A DNA stretch of 64,000 nt, taken from assembly GCA_947397865.1 (NCBI GenBank), contig OX377620.1, positions 113,158,153-113,222,152 on the forward strand. Reading direction: 5' to 3'. Below the pieces are notes generated by a model, which did not search any database, was not told the DNA's origin, and worked only from the letters and a program-made list of their open reading frames with translations. This document shows positions 22,339-33,303 of the stretch, piece by piece. Source of the stretch: Polietes domitor. Its lineage: Eukaryota; Arthropoda; Insecta; Diptera; Muscidae. Both the position numbers and the translations under genes were made by a program. How positions within the stretch are numbered: position 1 is the first letter of the stretch; the number at the start of each line of letters is the position of its first letter.

Positions 22339-22614
22339 ATGGCTGAAGTGAAAATATTTGGAAGTGACGGGAGAGCCAAAGTATGGAGAAAAGCGAATAT
22401 GGCAATGAATCCGAAGAATTTACTTGCTACGGTAAAGCATGGTGGTGGCAACGTAATGGTTTGGGGTGCCGTCGCGGCGTCTGGAGTTGGAAATCTTGCG
22501 TTTATTGAGGGTAACATGGATCGCTATCAATATAAATCCATATTGGAACAAAATCTGAAGGCATCGGTCGATAATTTAAACCTTGGAGAGCGCTGGATTT
22601 TTCCAACAAGATAA
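22339..22614 (+). pseudogene. Tc1-like transposase fragment, middle of DDE domain
   Basis: The frame has 91 codons. KIFGSDGRAKVWRKAN and KHGGGNVMVWGAVAASGVG are the conserved stretch between the first and second catalytic Asp of Tc1 transposases. The whole N-terminal paired-like DNA-binding domain and the first catalytic Asp segment are missing, replaced by MAEVK right after the left inverted repeat region. The reading frame then shifts: the second Asp lies in a different frame just downstream (QQDNDPKHTAQF at about 22,604-22,640). It is a decayed copy with no activity. Confidence 0.88.
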
Positions 22615-22661
22615 CGATCCGAAGCACACAGCCCAATTTGTTAAAGATTGGCTGATTTACC

Positions 22662-22901
22662 ATGCTCCAAGACAACTTTATTCGCCAACAAAGCCCCGAC
22701 CTTAATATTATTGAACATGTGTGGGAGATTCTGCAACGCAGGATCCGAAAACATCACATAACTAGCGCCCAAACGCTAAAAAACAAGCTGGAAGAGGAAT
22801 GGCGACAAATATCACCTGCGGAATTGGAAAACTTAGTTGCATCAATGCCCAGACGATTGCTGACTGTTGTAGATGCTCATGGTGGACCAACAAAATATTA
22901 A
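22662..22901 (+). pseudogene. Tc1-like transposase fragment, C-terminal part
   Basis: The frame has 79 codons. QQSPDLNIIEHVWEILQRRI carries the third acidic residue (E of NIIE) of the DD34E triad. It is followed by the usual Tc1 C-terminal region (LEEEWRQISPAELENLVASM, then PRRL) and a natural stop. It is out of frame with the segment carrying the second Asp, a few dozen bases upstream. The first Met is simply internal. Confidence 0.9.
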
Positions 22902-23362
22902 ATTATATAATAGTATCATTTTGTCACGTTAAATTGCATTTTTTATGTCTCATCTCAAACCGTATGTAGACTTTTGTCAAGGTTTTTTCTGCGTATTCTG
23001 TTAATATCTTTTGTGTTTATATTGAAGTAATGCATTTTGCAATTGTTATATGAATAAAACACGATTTCAAACAAAACCGCATCATTACTTTTTTCAAATA
23101 TGTTTTGGAACTCGCTAAATCGCAAAAATGTGGGTCGTATGTTGACTTTTCTCGGCCACTGTACTTATTATAGTTCACATATTTCGTTCCAGATTTCAAT
23201 ATAACCCCATACATACATATGTCCTTTCCGATTTAACATTTTTTGTCAAACACATACATTTACCCGTTTTCACTATTTCACCGAATTAAAATGTATTCGG
23301 ATAGAAAGTGGAGTGTATCATAAAGTCGGCCCCGCCCGATTTTAGCCTTTCCTTACTTGGTA

Positions 23363-24212
23363 AATTTAACATTTGAATTAAATTCTTTATTGAGTCAAAA
23401 GATGACACCATTATTTTGCCAATTTTTTTAAAATTTACACCAGGAAATATTAAAAAATCAAATAGGATTTTTTAAACAACATAAATTTCATTATATTTCG
23501 GCATTAATAGAAAATGATAAAACAGAAGTAAAAACACAGGAGAACTTGTACATTTTTGACGAAACTCAGAAAATACTGTGGAACTTAAAGAGCATTAAGA
23601 ACACAGGTGTATCTAATTGCTGAAAAAAATATAAAGGGGATATTTTGTCAAACTACACAAAACAAAAAAAAAATAATTTCTTAAAATTTGCGTTTTTTTC
23701 ACTTTTGACGGAAACTACTGAAAAAATCGCACTAAAAATATAAAAATTACCCAAAAACATATAAAAATTGGGTCTTTATCATAATTTTTGGGTAATATTT
23801 CATATTTGCCATTTGGGCGATTTTTCATTTGAAAAATCATTCAAAAACCAAATATGAAATATCACCTATTGCGAGGGAAGAAAATTTCTTAAGTTTTAAG
23901 AAAGAAAAGAATACATTTTTGTAAGGAAAAATTCCATTTAGGAAACTTGAACTAATTATGTGTTTATTTATAAAAATTAAGTTAATACGTTTTATTAATT
24001 TTTTGCCAATTTCATCATACTTTAAAATATTAATGAATTTATATAAAATTTATATAAATTAATATAAAAGGCTTATATAATAATCTTAAAAGCAATTCAT
24101 ATGGCGAAATTTATTTCTTAAGTATTCCAAATATTATTATAAACTATCAGATCGAAGACACCTTGTACTCGCAGCTATCATGTTGATATTACTCACCTCT
24201 TGATGCCAGAAG
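23363..24212. other. Very AT-rich, nothing recognised
   Basis: There are long A/T runs and no frames of note. Local short inverted matches such as 'aaaatcgcac...' and 'gggcgatttttcatttgaaaaatc' occur, but no element ends can be defined. Confidence 0.5.
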
Positions 24213-24214
24213 TA

Positions 24215-24670
24215 AAGGGCGATTTTTTAAAAGCTATAGGAAAGTTTTTCAAAAAAACACTAAAATTCAGAAAAATGCATGAAATCTTTATTTGAATCGA
24301 TAGTACGGTCCATATAATTTAATGTTTGAAGATTATTTCATGCAAATGTTGACCTTGACAGCGCCTCAAATGGTCCATCCGCTTAATCCAATTTTGGCAT
24401 TTCCACGTTTTTGAGTAACAGAGGCCCAATTGCTGCGAACGGCGACGAATCGATAATTGATATTTTATTCAGATCGCACTCCACGTAAGCGTGTTGGTGG
24501 TTTAATGTCCAACAATGTAAATTTGGTGCGAAATTTAGTCACAATAGCCCGAATAACCGCTTCAGTGCCTCGATTAAACTGACCATAAAAAGGAAGCGCG
24601 CGATGAACTTTCTTAACAGAGCACGCTAAACCAGTGTTGCCAAAAAGATAATGGCTAAAAAATCACACTT
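24215..24670 (-). mobile_element. Mariner-like relic, second terminus subtype (M4)
   Basis: TA flanks the copy (24,213-24,214 and 24,671-24,672). One terminus is AAGGGCGATTTTTTAAAAGC. The other, reversed, is AAGTGTGATTTTTTAGCC and continues into 'attatctttttggcaacactgg'. It holds degraded N-terminal transposase codons on the minus strand with several lesions. With M7 it forms a subfamily whose end differs from M1-M3, M5 and M6. Confidence 0.82.
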
Positions 24671-24672
24671 TA

Positions 24673-25849
24673 TAATGAATCGTCTGAGAATTACTTTATG
24701 TTGTCAGTTTTATATGTGGTATGCTTAACATGAATCAAAATCACTTATTTCAATTATTAGGCAACAATTTCCTCAGATTTAGTTTAATTCACTTTTTCCT
24801 CGTTGAATGGTTTAGTTCATTTCAAATTAATTAAATTATTTGCTGTAAAACACTGTGCAGCAATCACTTGTGTGTGTTTGCCATATAGAGCCGGAGTACT
24901 TGATACCTTTTTTCCATATGTGTGAGGCTTGAGGTTCTTGGCTGTTGTATTGCTGTTGTTTTTGTAAAATGTTCACATAATAATCTGTAAATAGTAAATA
25001 AATAAAACTGAAAATTGTATATCAAGTGCTTACATTAGTCATTAAACTCCAAATGCAATCCACACAAAGTATGGTGGCAAACAAAGCGATGGACGGACGG
25101 ACAAGCCGAGTCGAGACAGTCAGACAGACACGCAATAAAGCGGAGAAGGAACGATGGACAAAAAGAGGAAATACGAGTACAAAATTGTTGCAGTCATTGA
25201 AGTACTGCACTTAGCCAGCCGTAAATGGACGACTGGATGGATGGACGGATGGTTGCTTGGGATGGATGTCTTTGGGCGTATAATGCTGGTGGTTGGTTGG
25301 TATTCATAGTGCTGGAGACATTGTTGTGTAGTTGGCGGTGTTGTTGTTGTTTTTTCATAGGGATAGAGAGATCAAACAATTGAAAGATTTCCTAAACAAA
25401 TAAATATGTACTCGTGGTACGCCCGATCAAATGGGCTTAACAATCACTCGACCATAATACGAGTATCGTCGTGTTGATGTTACACATGAAGAAACATCTT
25501 GACACTGTCGAAATCTATACCAAACAGGTAAATATACTGTCAACATTAAGGCCCATGTTGTACAGATCCGTGGCATTAGACGGGACCGATCTAATTCAAT
25601 TGCAAAGAAGCCAATGAAGTTATCAGAATTTGACCCATAAGTTAGACATACCACCATACATCATACAATACACGGTGGCAATAAGAACTGAAGAATAGAC
25701 AGACATGGTTCAATTGCACTACAGATGTTTTTGAATGAAATGTAATGTTCATTGACCCAAATTGGATTCGCAAGAGAGGCGAAATGTCGGCAAAGTCGTT
25801 TGAAAAGGGGCTTCATCACATTCATCACCATAAACGTGCAGTCTAGCTG
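24673..25849. other. No gene recognised
   Basis: This is unique-looking sequence with (TGTTGT)-type and (GGATGGAC)-type simple tracts around 25,080-25,360. Overlapping frames on both strands at 25,022-25,214 are chance. Confidence 0.5.
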
Positions 25850-26215
25850 GTCTGAGTTTCTTTTTTATCGCGGGCCAAAGTATCCATTATTTGGTCGAAG
25901 GAAGCATTTTACTAAGCGAAAAAAGTGTTGCAAGTTAATGTCTGAGCGAATTCTTGTTGTCAGAACTATATAGTGGAATTTCTCACTCTTCTCCTCTCTC
26001 CTTCCCCTCTTCTCCTCTCTTTATAGGTCAATTTGACCCTTTTTTTCTAGGAAACCAAAAAAAGTCCTTTCAAAAAGACATTTAAGGATTAAAATATTGA
26101 ACGAAAAAAATTGCTGGAAAATTTCAGTGGGGTCACCATTGACACCGAATTTGTAAATAATGAACTTCCCGCTTAAATAGCAAAATTACACGCCAGCGTA
26201 TATTTCATTTAGAAA
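25850..26215 (-). repeat. Family Y repeat (reverse copy)
   Basis: The segment aligns in reverse with 37,130-37,545. Shared landmarks are 'ggtctgagtttctttttt', 'tttggtcgaagg', 'aagtcctttcaaaaagacattt', 'aaatttcagtggggtcacc' and 'gcttaaatagcaaaatta'. It contains a CTCTCC-rich tract absent from the other copy. The class is unknown. It abuts family R. Confidence 0.7.
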
Positions 26216-26630
26216 CATCTATGGCAAAAGTGGTCGGTGGATCGGTTCAGATTTATATATAGCGCTCATACAAAATTCGCTGCCGATTTGACTTTTTCCG
26301 CTCTACAAACTATATATTTCAACTGATGTTCTTCAAATTTGCCAAAACACATCATATTCCAAATAGGAACAACTATAGTGAAAGTTTCAGGTTTGAATAT
26401 AACCCTCATACAAATGTCCTTCCCGATTTAACTTCTTTCTCTCAGACACATTCCTTTACAGATTTTGATCTAATTTGAGAGAACACGTTATATTTCTGCT
26501 GGAATTATACTTTGTGAAAGTAGGTAATGATATAGTATCCGTACAAAATTTGTTCCCGATTTCACTTTTTTCCCCGAATTTAATGGGGTAGAAAGTGGAT
26601 GGTATCGGCGCCGACTTTCCTTACTTGTCG
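26216..26630 (-). repeat. Family R, copy R4 (reverse), tail missing
   Basis: Body units with 'ggatcggttcagattta' and 'cgatttgactttttccgctcta' are followed by a decayed head ending 'cgactttccttacttgtc'. The GGAC tract and tail are absent and family Y takes their place. Confidence 0.75.
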
Positions 26631-27792
26631 TAAATACTTCTAAAATATTTTTAGGAGAAGAATACATACACAAACTTTCGAAATAATATAATAATTTATA
26701 AAATAATTTCCAATAGCATAAAATTATTACTTATCCTCTTTGGATCCATCCATAATATAGCTCATATCCCAATCTGCATCTAAAGTATCAGTTATTTGTC
26801 CCAGGTTTTCATGAATATTTCAAACGCTAATACAGTCTCTTCTATACATTTTAATCATTGTGTGTTGTCCAAGATTCGAATGTAGCAAAGATCTTTGGTA
26901 TTATTTTTTTCAATTGCAAGTCTTGCAATATATGATTCATGATTCGCTCAGCCGCACTTTTAGTGACAAAACGCAATTTTTTTTTATCTTTGATCTTTTT
27001 ATTTTTGGATCATATAAAGAAGAGATGGAATAAGAGAAACAAACAATAATCAGATGAGAAATACTAGTACAAGAGAGTTACCGGTAGTAGCAACAAGACC
27101 GTTCTCTTTTTTTAGAAAAATGTAAATACCTTCAATGTAAAATGTTAGTATTCTCTGATCCCAAAAGATTTCCAAAAAGAAAAATTTTTATTTATGCGTT
27201 AAAGTCGAGTGCAAAAACAAAAATAAGAGTCACAAAAATGTATAAAAAGTGTGACCCATACGAAGTATTTTGTGATACCATATTTTTGTTAGTGATATTA
27301 AAAATATTGTGTTCTTTCATAAGCCATAACTAATAAGTCCCACGGAAACCTGGGTTGTGTGAGACACCAAAATTTTCAAAGATTTCCTAACTTAGAATAT
27401 CCAGAAATTCAGCTGCGACTTTCGTAGATTTCACTAAAACAGTAAGATCAACTTTTATGTATGTCAATTGTTTGACATATGATAAAATTGGGAATTTTCC
27501 GCTCCATGCACTAATTCAGTTTATGGAACGCAGACTAAACAAAAAAGCAGTAGCAGTTTCGAAATAGAAACAATAAATTAAAAGTAAAACAAAGAAAGCT
27601 TAATATACGAAATAGATTCAGGAAGGAAATATTATTATGAAATCAAATTCTGGATATTCAAATGAGGGAAACACGGTGATGCGGATTTTCAAAGACGCAG
27701 ACAAATCTGCAGAGATTAGTAGAGCTAATAAAACGAGCGTCATTTATTATCTTTGAGATTGGAAAATACGCAAACGATACACGCAATATATA
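26631..27792. other. No gene recognised
   Basis: AT-rich sequence without any repeat shared with the window. A 63-codon basic frame at 27,142-27,333 (+) has no motif I can place. Confidence 0.5.
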
Positions 27793-27800
27793 TCTATATA

Positions 27801-28418
27801 AAGGGTGATTTTTTAAGAGCTTGATAACTTTTTAAAAAAAAAAACGCATAAAATTTGCAAAATCTCATCGGTTCTTTATTTGAAACGTTAGATTGGTCCA
27901 TGACATTTACTTTTTGAAGATAATTTCATTTAAATGTTGACCGCGGCTGCGTCTTAGGTGGTCCATCCGCTTAGTCCAATTTTGGCATTTCCACGTTTTT
28001 GAGTAACAGAGACCCAATTGGTGCGAACGGCGACGAATCGAAAATTGGTGGTCATCAGTAACACTGGCCGATACAGCTGCGATATTTTCTTCAGTTCGCA
28101 CTCTACGTAAGCGTGTTGGTGGTTTAATGTCCAACAATGTAAATTTGGTGCGAAATTTAGTCACAATAGCCCGAATAGCCGCTTCAGTGGGTCGATTAAA
28201 CTGACCATAAAATGGAAGCGCGCAATGAACTTTCTTAACAGAGCACGCATTTTGATAATAAAATTCAATAATTTGCAAGCGTTGTTCGTTTGTAAGACGA
28301 TTCATGATGAAATGTCAAAGCATACTGAGCATCTTTCTCTTTGACACCATGTCTGAAATCCCACGTGATCTGTCAAATACTAATGCATGAAAATCCTAAC
28401 CTCAAAAAAATCACTCTT
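27801..28418 (-). mobile_element. Mariner-like DD41D element, internally deleted (M5)
   Basis: This 618-bp copy is flanked by TA (27,799-27,800 and 28,419-28,420). Left of it stands TCTATATA and right of it TATAAAAGAG, so it interrupts the Helitron terminus at a TA within TATATATA, as M2/M3 do in Helitron A. Confidence 0.9.
27907..28305 (-). pseudogene. Deleted DD41D mariner transposase in M5
   Basis: The frame has 132 codons, nearly identical to the M3 frame (for example VTDDHQ here for VNDDHQ, and AAIRAI for AAIPAI). It has the N-terminal helix-turn-helix and basic linker, then a direct junction to the C-terminal tail NWTKRMDHLRRSRGQHLNEI. No catalytic core is present. M3 and M5 also share the NWTKRMDH junction variant and the NRPTEA variant against M1, so they descend from one copy more recent than the split from M1. 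Confidence 0.88.
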
Positions 28419-29034
28419 TATATAAAAGAGTTGCTTTACTGACTGACTGACTGACTGACTGACTTATCATTGACCAGCCCCCAGACCAAACGGCTGAAGC
28501 CAGGGTCATGAAATTTTCAGGGTAGTTCCCAAATATGACGTAGACGTCGGCTAAGAAAGGGTTTTACGAAATTCGTACTTTTAGGGGGTAAAATGGTCCG
28601 AAAGGGATAAACATCGAATCTTCGTCCTGACTAAACGGCAGTAGCTATAAACATGCAATTCGGTGAGTTCCTTGCAATGACCATGCAGACGAGCTGCAAA
28701 TAGGGATTTTTCGAAATTTGTACTTTTAAGGGAGGAAAAAGACAAAAAGGGATACAAATGGTACCAATTTAAGAATTGCAGCTAGAATCCTGAAAACGGA
28801 ATTTACATTCCTCTGACAACGTAGACTTGCAATATAAATTAATGTTTCGAAATTTGTACTTATAAGGGGTGGGCGGGACACAAAGGTATAAAAATGGTAC
28901 CAACTGAAGTATTGTAGCTAGAAGTGTTAAATTTGGTATGTAAATTCCTCTCACCATTTAAAAGCGCAATATAAATGCATTTTGTACCAACTAAAGTATT
29001 GCAGATAGAATCTTGAAATTTGATATGTATATGT

Positions 29035-29968
29035 ATGTGAATTTGTAAGACTGAATAAGCTTGTTTTGAATGCCGATAAAACCAAATTGTTGAGATTTCG
29101 ACCATATTTGTTAAACAATAGACATTTTAGTATTTTTGTGGATGGTAGGGAGATTTCTGAGAGTGAATCAATAAAATACCTAGGAATTCATCTTCAAAAT
29201 AATTTATCTTGGAGTCTTCACATTCAAAACCTGAAGAAAAAGGAAGCTTCTGCTTTAGGGTTGCTTTACAAATTTAATGTAAGAACAAAACTAATGTTAT
29301 ACCAGTCTTTGATACATAGTCATTTAAACTACTTGCCCATTATTTATGCTAGTAGAAAAAGTAATGAGCTAAAATCCTTACAAAGAACCCAGAACAAAGC
29401 AATAAAAACTGTTTTTAACCTACCATTGCAGTTTCCCACATTATCGTTGTATAGAGATGTTTCACTATCAATATTGCCCATTTACGGACGTTTTAAGTTG
29501 CAATTACTTCTGTATGTTTTCAAATCAGTTAAAAATATAGGTCACCATACCATTACTTTTGTAAGGAATCAGACTAGTTTTAACACTAGGAACAATTTGA
29601 ATCTTCGAACCGCCAGATGTCGATTAGAAGTAACAAAACAACGCGTTGAATACATTGGTAGTCTTGAATTTAATCGTCTCCCTCAAGATATAAAAAATAC
29701 AAACCTAATTTCGGTTTTTAAGAGGAAAGTAAAAGAGTATTTGCTTCATGAATTAGAAATACTTCTCACGTAATATATGATACAATACGATGTACATACA
29801 TATTGTAAAACTTTTTATTTGTTTCTTTATTTCTCACTTCATTGAATTAAATTGAATTGTATGTTATACTAATTTGCCAGCTCGCCTCTATAATGTCCAA
29901 GTGACGCTGAGGCAACTTTAATGTTGTTGTATATATATTATCCTAAATAAATTAATAAAAAAAAAGTT
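29035..29968 (+). mobile_element. 5'-truncated non-LTR retrotransposon (LINE) inside Helitron B
   Basis: The segment begins within the reverse transcriptase domain and ends 'aaataaattaataaaaaaaaa' before the Helitron unit resumes with 'gttcttctgaccatgtag'. A neighbouring intact unit reads 'gatatgtaagttcttctggcc', which brackets the insertion. No clear target duplication could be fixed. The lack of RNase H suits jockey or CR1-like clades. Confidence 0.82.
29066..29773 (+). pseudogene. Non-LTR reverse transcriptase, C-terminal part
   Basis: The frame has about 235 codons, open to its natural stop. LNADKTKLLRF at the start and SIKYLGIHLQNNLSWSLHI some 30 residues later are the conserved end of the palm and the thumb entry of jockey/CR1-type reverse transcriptases. 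The remainder (ALGLLYK, SLIHSHLNYLPIIYAS, LQRTQNKAIKTVFNLP) is the usual C-terminal region after the RT domain. There is no ATG at 29,066 (the codon is TTG): the frame simply enters from the truncated 5' side. The endonuclease and most of RT, including the catalytic YADD-type box, are missing. It cannot retrotranspose, but the open frame suggests recent insertion. Confidence 0.88.
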
Positions 29969-30701
29969 CTTCTGACCATGTAGAAGCGCAGTAAAATTGG
30001 ATTTTTTCAAAATTTGTACTTTTAAGCGTTGCAAGGGGCAAAAAGGGATGAAAATGGTGGTAATTTAAGTATTGCAGCTATAGTCGCGAAATTAGGTGTG
30101 TAAATTCCTCTCACCACATAGAAGCGGAAAATAAATACATTTTGTTCTTTTAAGGGTTGCACGGGACAAAAAGGGATAAAAATGGTACCAACTAAAGTAT
30201 TGCAGCTAGAATCTTAAAATTTGATATGTAAGTTCTTCTGGCCATGTAGAAGCGCAGTAAAATTGGATTTTTCGAAATTTGTACTTATAAGAGGTGAGCA
30301 GGACAAAAAGGGATACAAATAGTACCAACTAAATTATTATAGCAAGAATCGTGAAATTTGGTATGTTAATTTCTCTAAGCGCATTAAAATTGGATTTTGC
30401 AAAATTTGTACTTTTATGGGTTACGAGGGACAAAAAGGATACTAATGGTACTAATTTAAGTATTGCAGCTATGGTCGTGAAATTTGGCGTGTCAATTCCT
30501 CTGACAACGTAGAAGAACAAATCCAAATTGATTTTTCGAAATTTGTACTTTTGTACATTCCTTTGACTGCGTATGAGTGCTATGTTTCCCATTTACTATT
30601 TTAGAAAAGAAAATCAAATAAATACTATCCTAAAAGAGAGACGGATAAAACTAATAACAAATACCTGGCTTTTTCGCGTGCGAAGCAGCGGGTACTGCTA
30701 G

Positions 30702-31580
30702 TTTATACATAAATAATTATAGTTTGTATAATATGCCAGCTACTGTCCGTACGGTTATCATTCATGGAAAAGTTCTCGTAAACCTTCAAACACCAAAAAA
30801 TGAAAGTGATGATGAGTTTGATTGAGAACAAATGTTTACAATATAAGTAACAATATTTAGAACTGGTAGGGAAAAAATCAATAATTTGAAATTATAATAT
30901 TGAGTACTTTTTACGGAAATTATATACGGGCTGGTGACAATATTAATTTTAATTTCACCAAAAACTTCTTTCAGTACCATAAAACAACGGCCTCTGGGCC
31001 TACTCGGTCTACAAAAAATATTTTGGTTGCATACATGACATCTACAGAAAATTTCCTTGTTTGAGTAGTCACACTTGTATGCAAGTTTGCGGGGCCATTT
31101 CGGGTCCCTAGGGCCCAATGGACCGAACGTCTAATTTGGACTTCATTTTCGTGTTTTTGGATCAAACTTATCTATATAGAATATTTTTTATTTTTGTAGC
31201 TGTGACCCATAAGCTTTACTTCAGCCCAAAATCAATCGATCATTGGCTAAATGGGCGGTGGGCATGTTTCGTACTCTAATTCGCCAAATATTCTAAGCGA
31301 GACGTATTTTCCTATTAAAAGTGCATATGCAAAAAATCGTCGAAAATTATCCAGTAGATCGAAAGTTATGGACTTTTGTCACTAAAAATGAGATTTTCGC
31401 ACACTGTGAGCCGGTTCATTTGAATATGGTCAATTTTCATACAAAACAATTTATATAGAGAATTAATCCTCGAAAGGCAAAGCATCGATTACAAGAGTAG
31501 AATTTTTTTCCATGGAATTTATTTATTTTATTTAAAAAGACTTGACTAACTTATATAATACACTGTTTCACAGAGTAATG
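30702..31580. other. Upstream region of the P450, nothing certain
   Basis: A frame at 30,786-31,118 (-) and sequence around 31,190-31,480 ('gatcgaaagttatggacttttgtcac') look like old repeat material, but I cannot name it. No promoter elements could be confirmed. Confidence 0.45.
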
Positions 31581-31585
31581 TGGGG

Positions 31586-31630
31586 TATAAACACACGTTT
31601 CAAAATTTTAACTTCAACCGGTTGTTCAGT
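31586..31630 (+). promoter_or_regulatory. Possible core promoter of the P450
   Basis: TATAAAC at 31,586 and an insect initiator-like TCAGT at 31,626-31,630 lie about 200 bp upstream of the ATG. Their spacing (about 42 bp) is longer than the usual 30 bp, so this is weak. Confidence 0.25.
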
Positions 31631-32215
31631 CAGCCAATCTCTTCAATAACAAAATAATAAACAAAATTAATCTGTGAAACAAGTACTAGATCTACGGTCA
31701 ATAATCTTAAGTCATAAAAAATTACAAAGGCTATTTCAAATTGCAAATCCCAAAAAAAAGCTTCGTGAACGCTTAGTCCGCTTTTCAAGACGAACACAGA
31801 AACACCGGTCACCGCTCAAATCTGCAACGGAATGCATTTCGTTGTGGCACTTTTGCTTTTAATTTTAATCGTCGTAATTCTAGTCGGTGCCAAATATGCC
31901 CAGAAGCTCCGCTTTTGGAAACGCCACAATGTGGAAGTCATCAATCTCTGGGAGTTCATCAAGAAGAACCAAACCACCAATTGTGGCATAGTCATCGCCG
32001 AATACTACCAGCAAATGTACAGGGAGCAGAAACCGCTCAAAGTCATCGAAGGTCTGCTGACGTCGGTAATGATTGTACAGGATCTGGAAATGATAAAGGA
32101 GATATTGATAACGAAATTCGAAAGCTTCCCCGATCGAGGTATATATGTTAACCCCGAGGATGTGTTGAGCACTACAATGGCGAGAATGGACTACGAGTGG
32201 TGGAAACCGTTAAAG

Positions 32216-32218
32216 TAG
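32216..32218 (+). other. Premature TAG in the P450 (codon 129)
   Basis: The stop directly follows WWKPLK, and the same frame continues KFTPAFTPTKIKYMFPTLL, typical CYP6 sequence. A single C-to-T change from CAG would explain it. Confidence 0.9.
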
Positions 32219-32903
32219 AAATTTACTCCCGCCTTTACACCGACCAAAATTAAGTACATGTTTCCCACTCTCCTGAAGGTGGGCGGGGAATTTGTACAGA
32301 TGATAGGCGACCAACTGGCGAATGGCATAGACGAAATGGAAATGTACGACTTGTGTGCCCGCTACACCACCGACATTATTGGCAATGTCATCTTTGGCAT
32401 AGAGTGCAATAGCCTGCGTGATCCAAAGACGGAATTTCGTATCCAAGGCGATAATGGCATGTTCCAGCATGCCCATCCCTGTCTGGATCACTTGGCTGGA
32501 ATGTACCCGAGGCTTTTAAGGTTTTTCAATTACAAGATGTTCGGCAAAGAAACAGCCGAGTTCTTTTCGCGTGTCATCAAAGAGACTTTAGAATACCGAG
32601 AGCAGCACAACGTTCGGCGGAATGACTTCATGGACATCTTGAGAGATCTACAAGCGGACGAAGGCAGCGATGTTAAGATGACACTGACCTTGGATTTGAT
32701 GGTGGGGCAAATGTTTGCCTTCTTTGTGGGAGGCTTTGAGACCAGTGCCAGTACCATGGCCTACGCTTTGTTTGAATTGACCAAAAACCCAAAGATTCAG
32801 TTGCAGGCTCGTGAAGAAGCAACCGAAATATTGGATAAATATGACAATACATTGACCTATGAAAGCTTGAAGGAGATGCACTACATAAAGCAGATAATAT
32901 TAG

Positions 32904-33303
32904 GTAAATGTGAAGAGAGAGAGGCATACATAGGCTCTTGAAGGCCATTTAGCTACAAAACGAGGGAGAAATGTATAAGTTGGATACATATTTGAGATAA
33001 ATAATATATGTAGATAGACAAATAATTTCCAGCAAAGGCATGGAAATAAATTGTTTAATAATGTGAACACCTGAAAACGCCCCTAAAATCATGTTTCACT
33101 TTTTTATTTTTCCATTTTTTCCAAATGTTTTTTTCTGCATTAATAGACCCTTGAAAACACATATTCTAGTGTTAGAATAATTTATTGGTTGAATAATGTT
33201 TTTGTGGGGTTTCATCTGGTAAACTGAAAACTTTTACGTATTCTGTGGGAGTATTAAAAAACATATCATCATCTAATCTATAACTGTTCCCTTTTGCTTT
33301 CAG
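32904..33303 (+). other. Single intron of the P450 (400 bp, phase 1)
   Basis: The donor is TTAG|GTAAATG and the acceptor is CCCTTTTGCTTTCAG|AAACC. Splicing joins the G of codon 358 to AA, restoring Glu of the ExxR motif (KQIIL-E-TLRKYP). This is the conserved intron site of insect CYP6 genes. The intron is AT-rich with no repeat recognised. Confidence 0.9.

Larger units (their letters stand above)
22004..23161 (+). mobile_element. Tc1-like element with about 205-bp inverted repeats (IR/DR type)
   Basis: TA flanks both ends (22,002-22,003 and 23,162-23,163). The termini begin CAGTGGCCGA and are inverted copies over roughly 205 bp. Each arm carries two copies of a GACAAAAGTCWACATACGAC motif, one near the outer end and one near the inner end. 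This is the IR/DR arrangement of some Tc1 elements, where both motifs bind transposase. The transposase inside is truncated and frameshifted, so this copy is dead. Confidence 0.9.
21529..23359 (-). repeat. Family R, copy R3 (reverse), split by a Tc1 element
   Basis: The tail (reverse) starts at 'tttatacactccacgagagtattatg'. The GGAC tract, two body units and the head 'ccgatttt agcctttccttacttgg' follow in the expected reverse order. The Tc1-like element at 22,004-23,161 interrupts the copy inside a 'ttggccaaac' unit. Confidence 0.85.
28700..30560 (-). repeat. Degenerate minisatellite of Helitron B
   Basis: The units are of the same type as in Helitron A ('aaaaagggatacaaatggtacca', 'gaaatttggtatgtaaattcctct') but fewer and more diverged, and interrupted by the LINE. 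Short minus-strand frames across it are repeat translations. Confidence 0.85.
27793..30701 (+). mobile_element. Helitron B, non-autonomous, with mariner and LINE passengers
   Basis: It starts TCTATATA after A (27,792) and ends CTGCTAG before T (30,702), with the same hairpin-forming end as Helitrons A and C. A mariner-like element occupies 27,801-28,418 a few bases inside the left end. The minisatellite body is split by a LINE fragment at about 29,035-29,968. No Rep/helicase is encoded. Confidence 0.9.

Noticed and set aside
30786..31118. 110-codon minus-strand frame with a Cys-rich stretch upstream of the P450
   Set aside because: No recognised domain; it overlaps another frame in a different phase and the Cys spacing fits no zinc-binding pattern I know.
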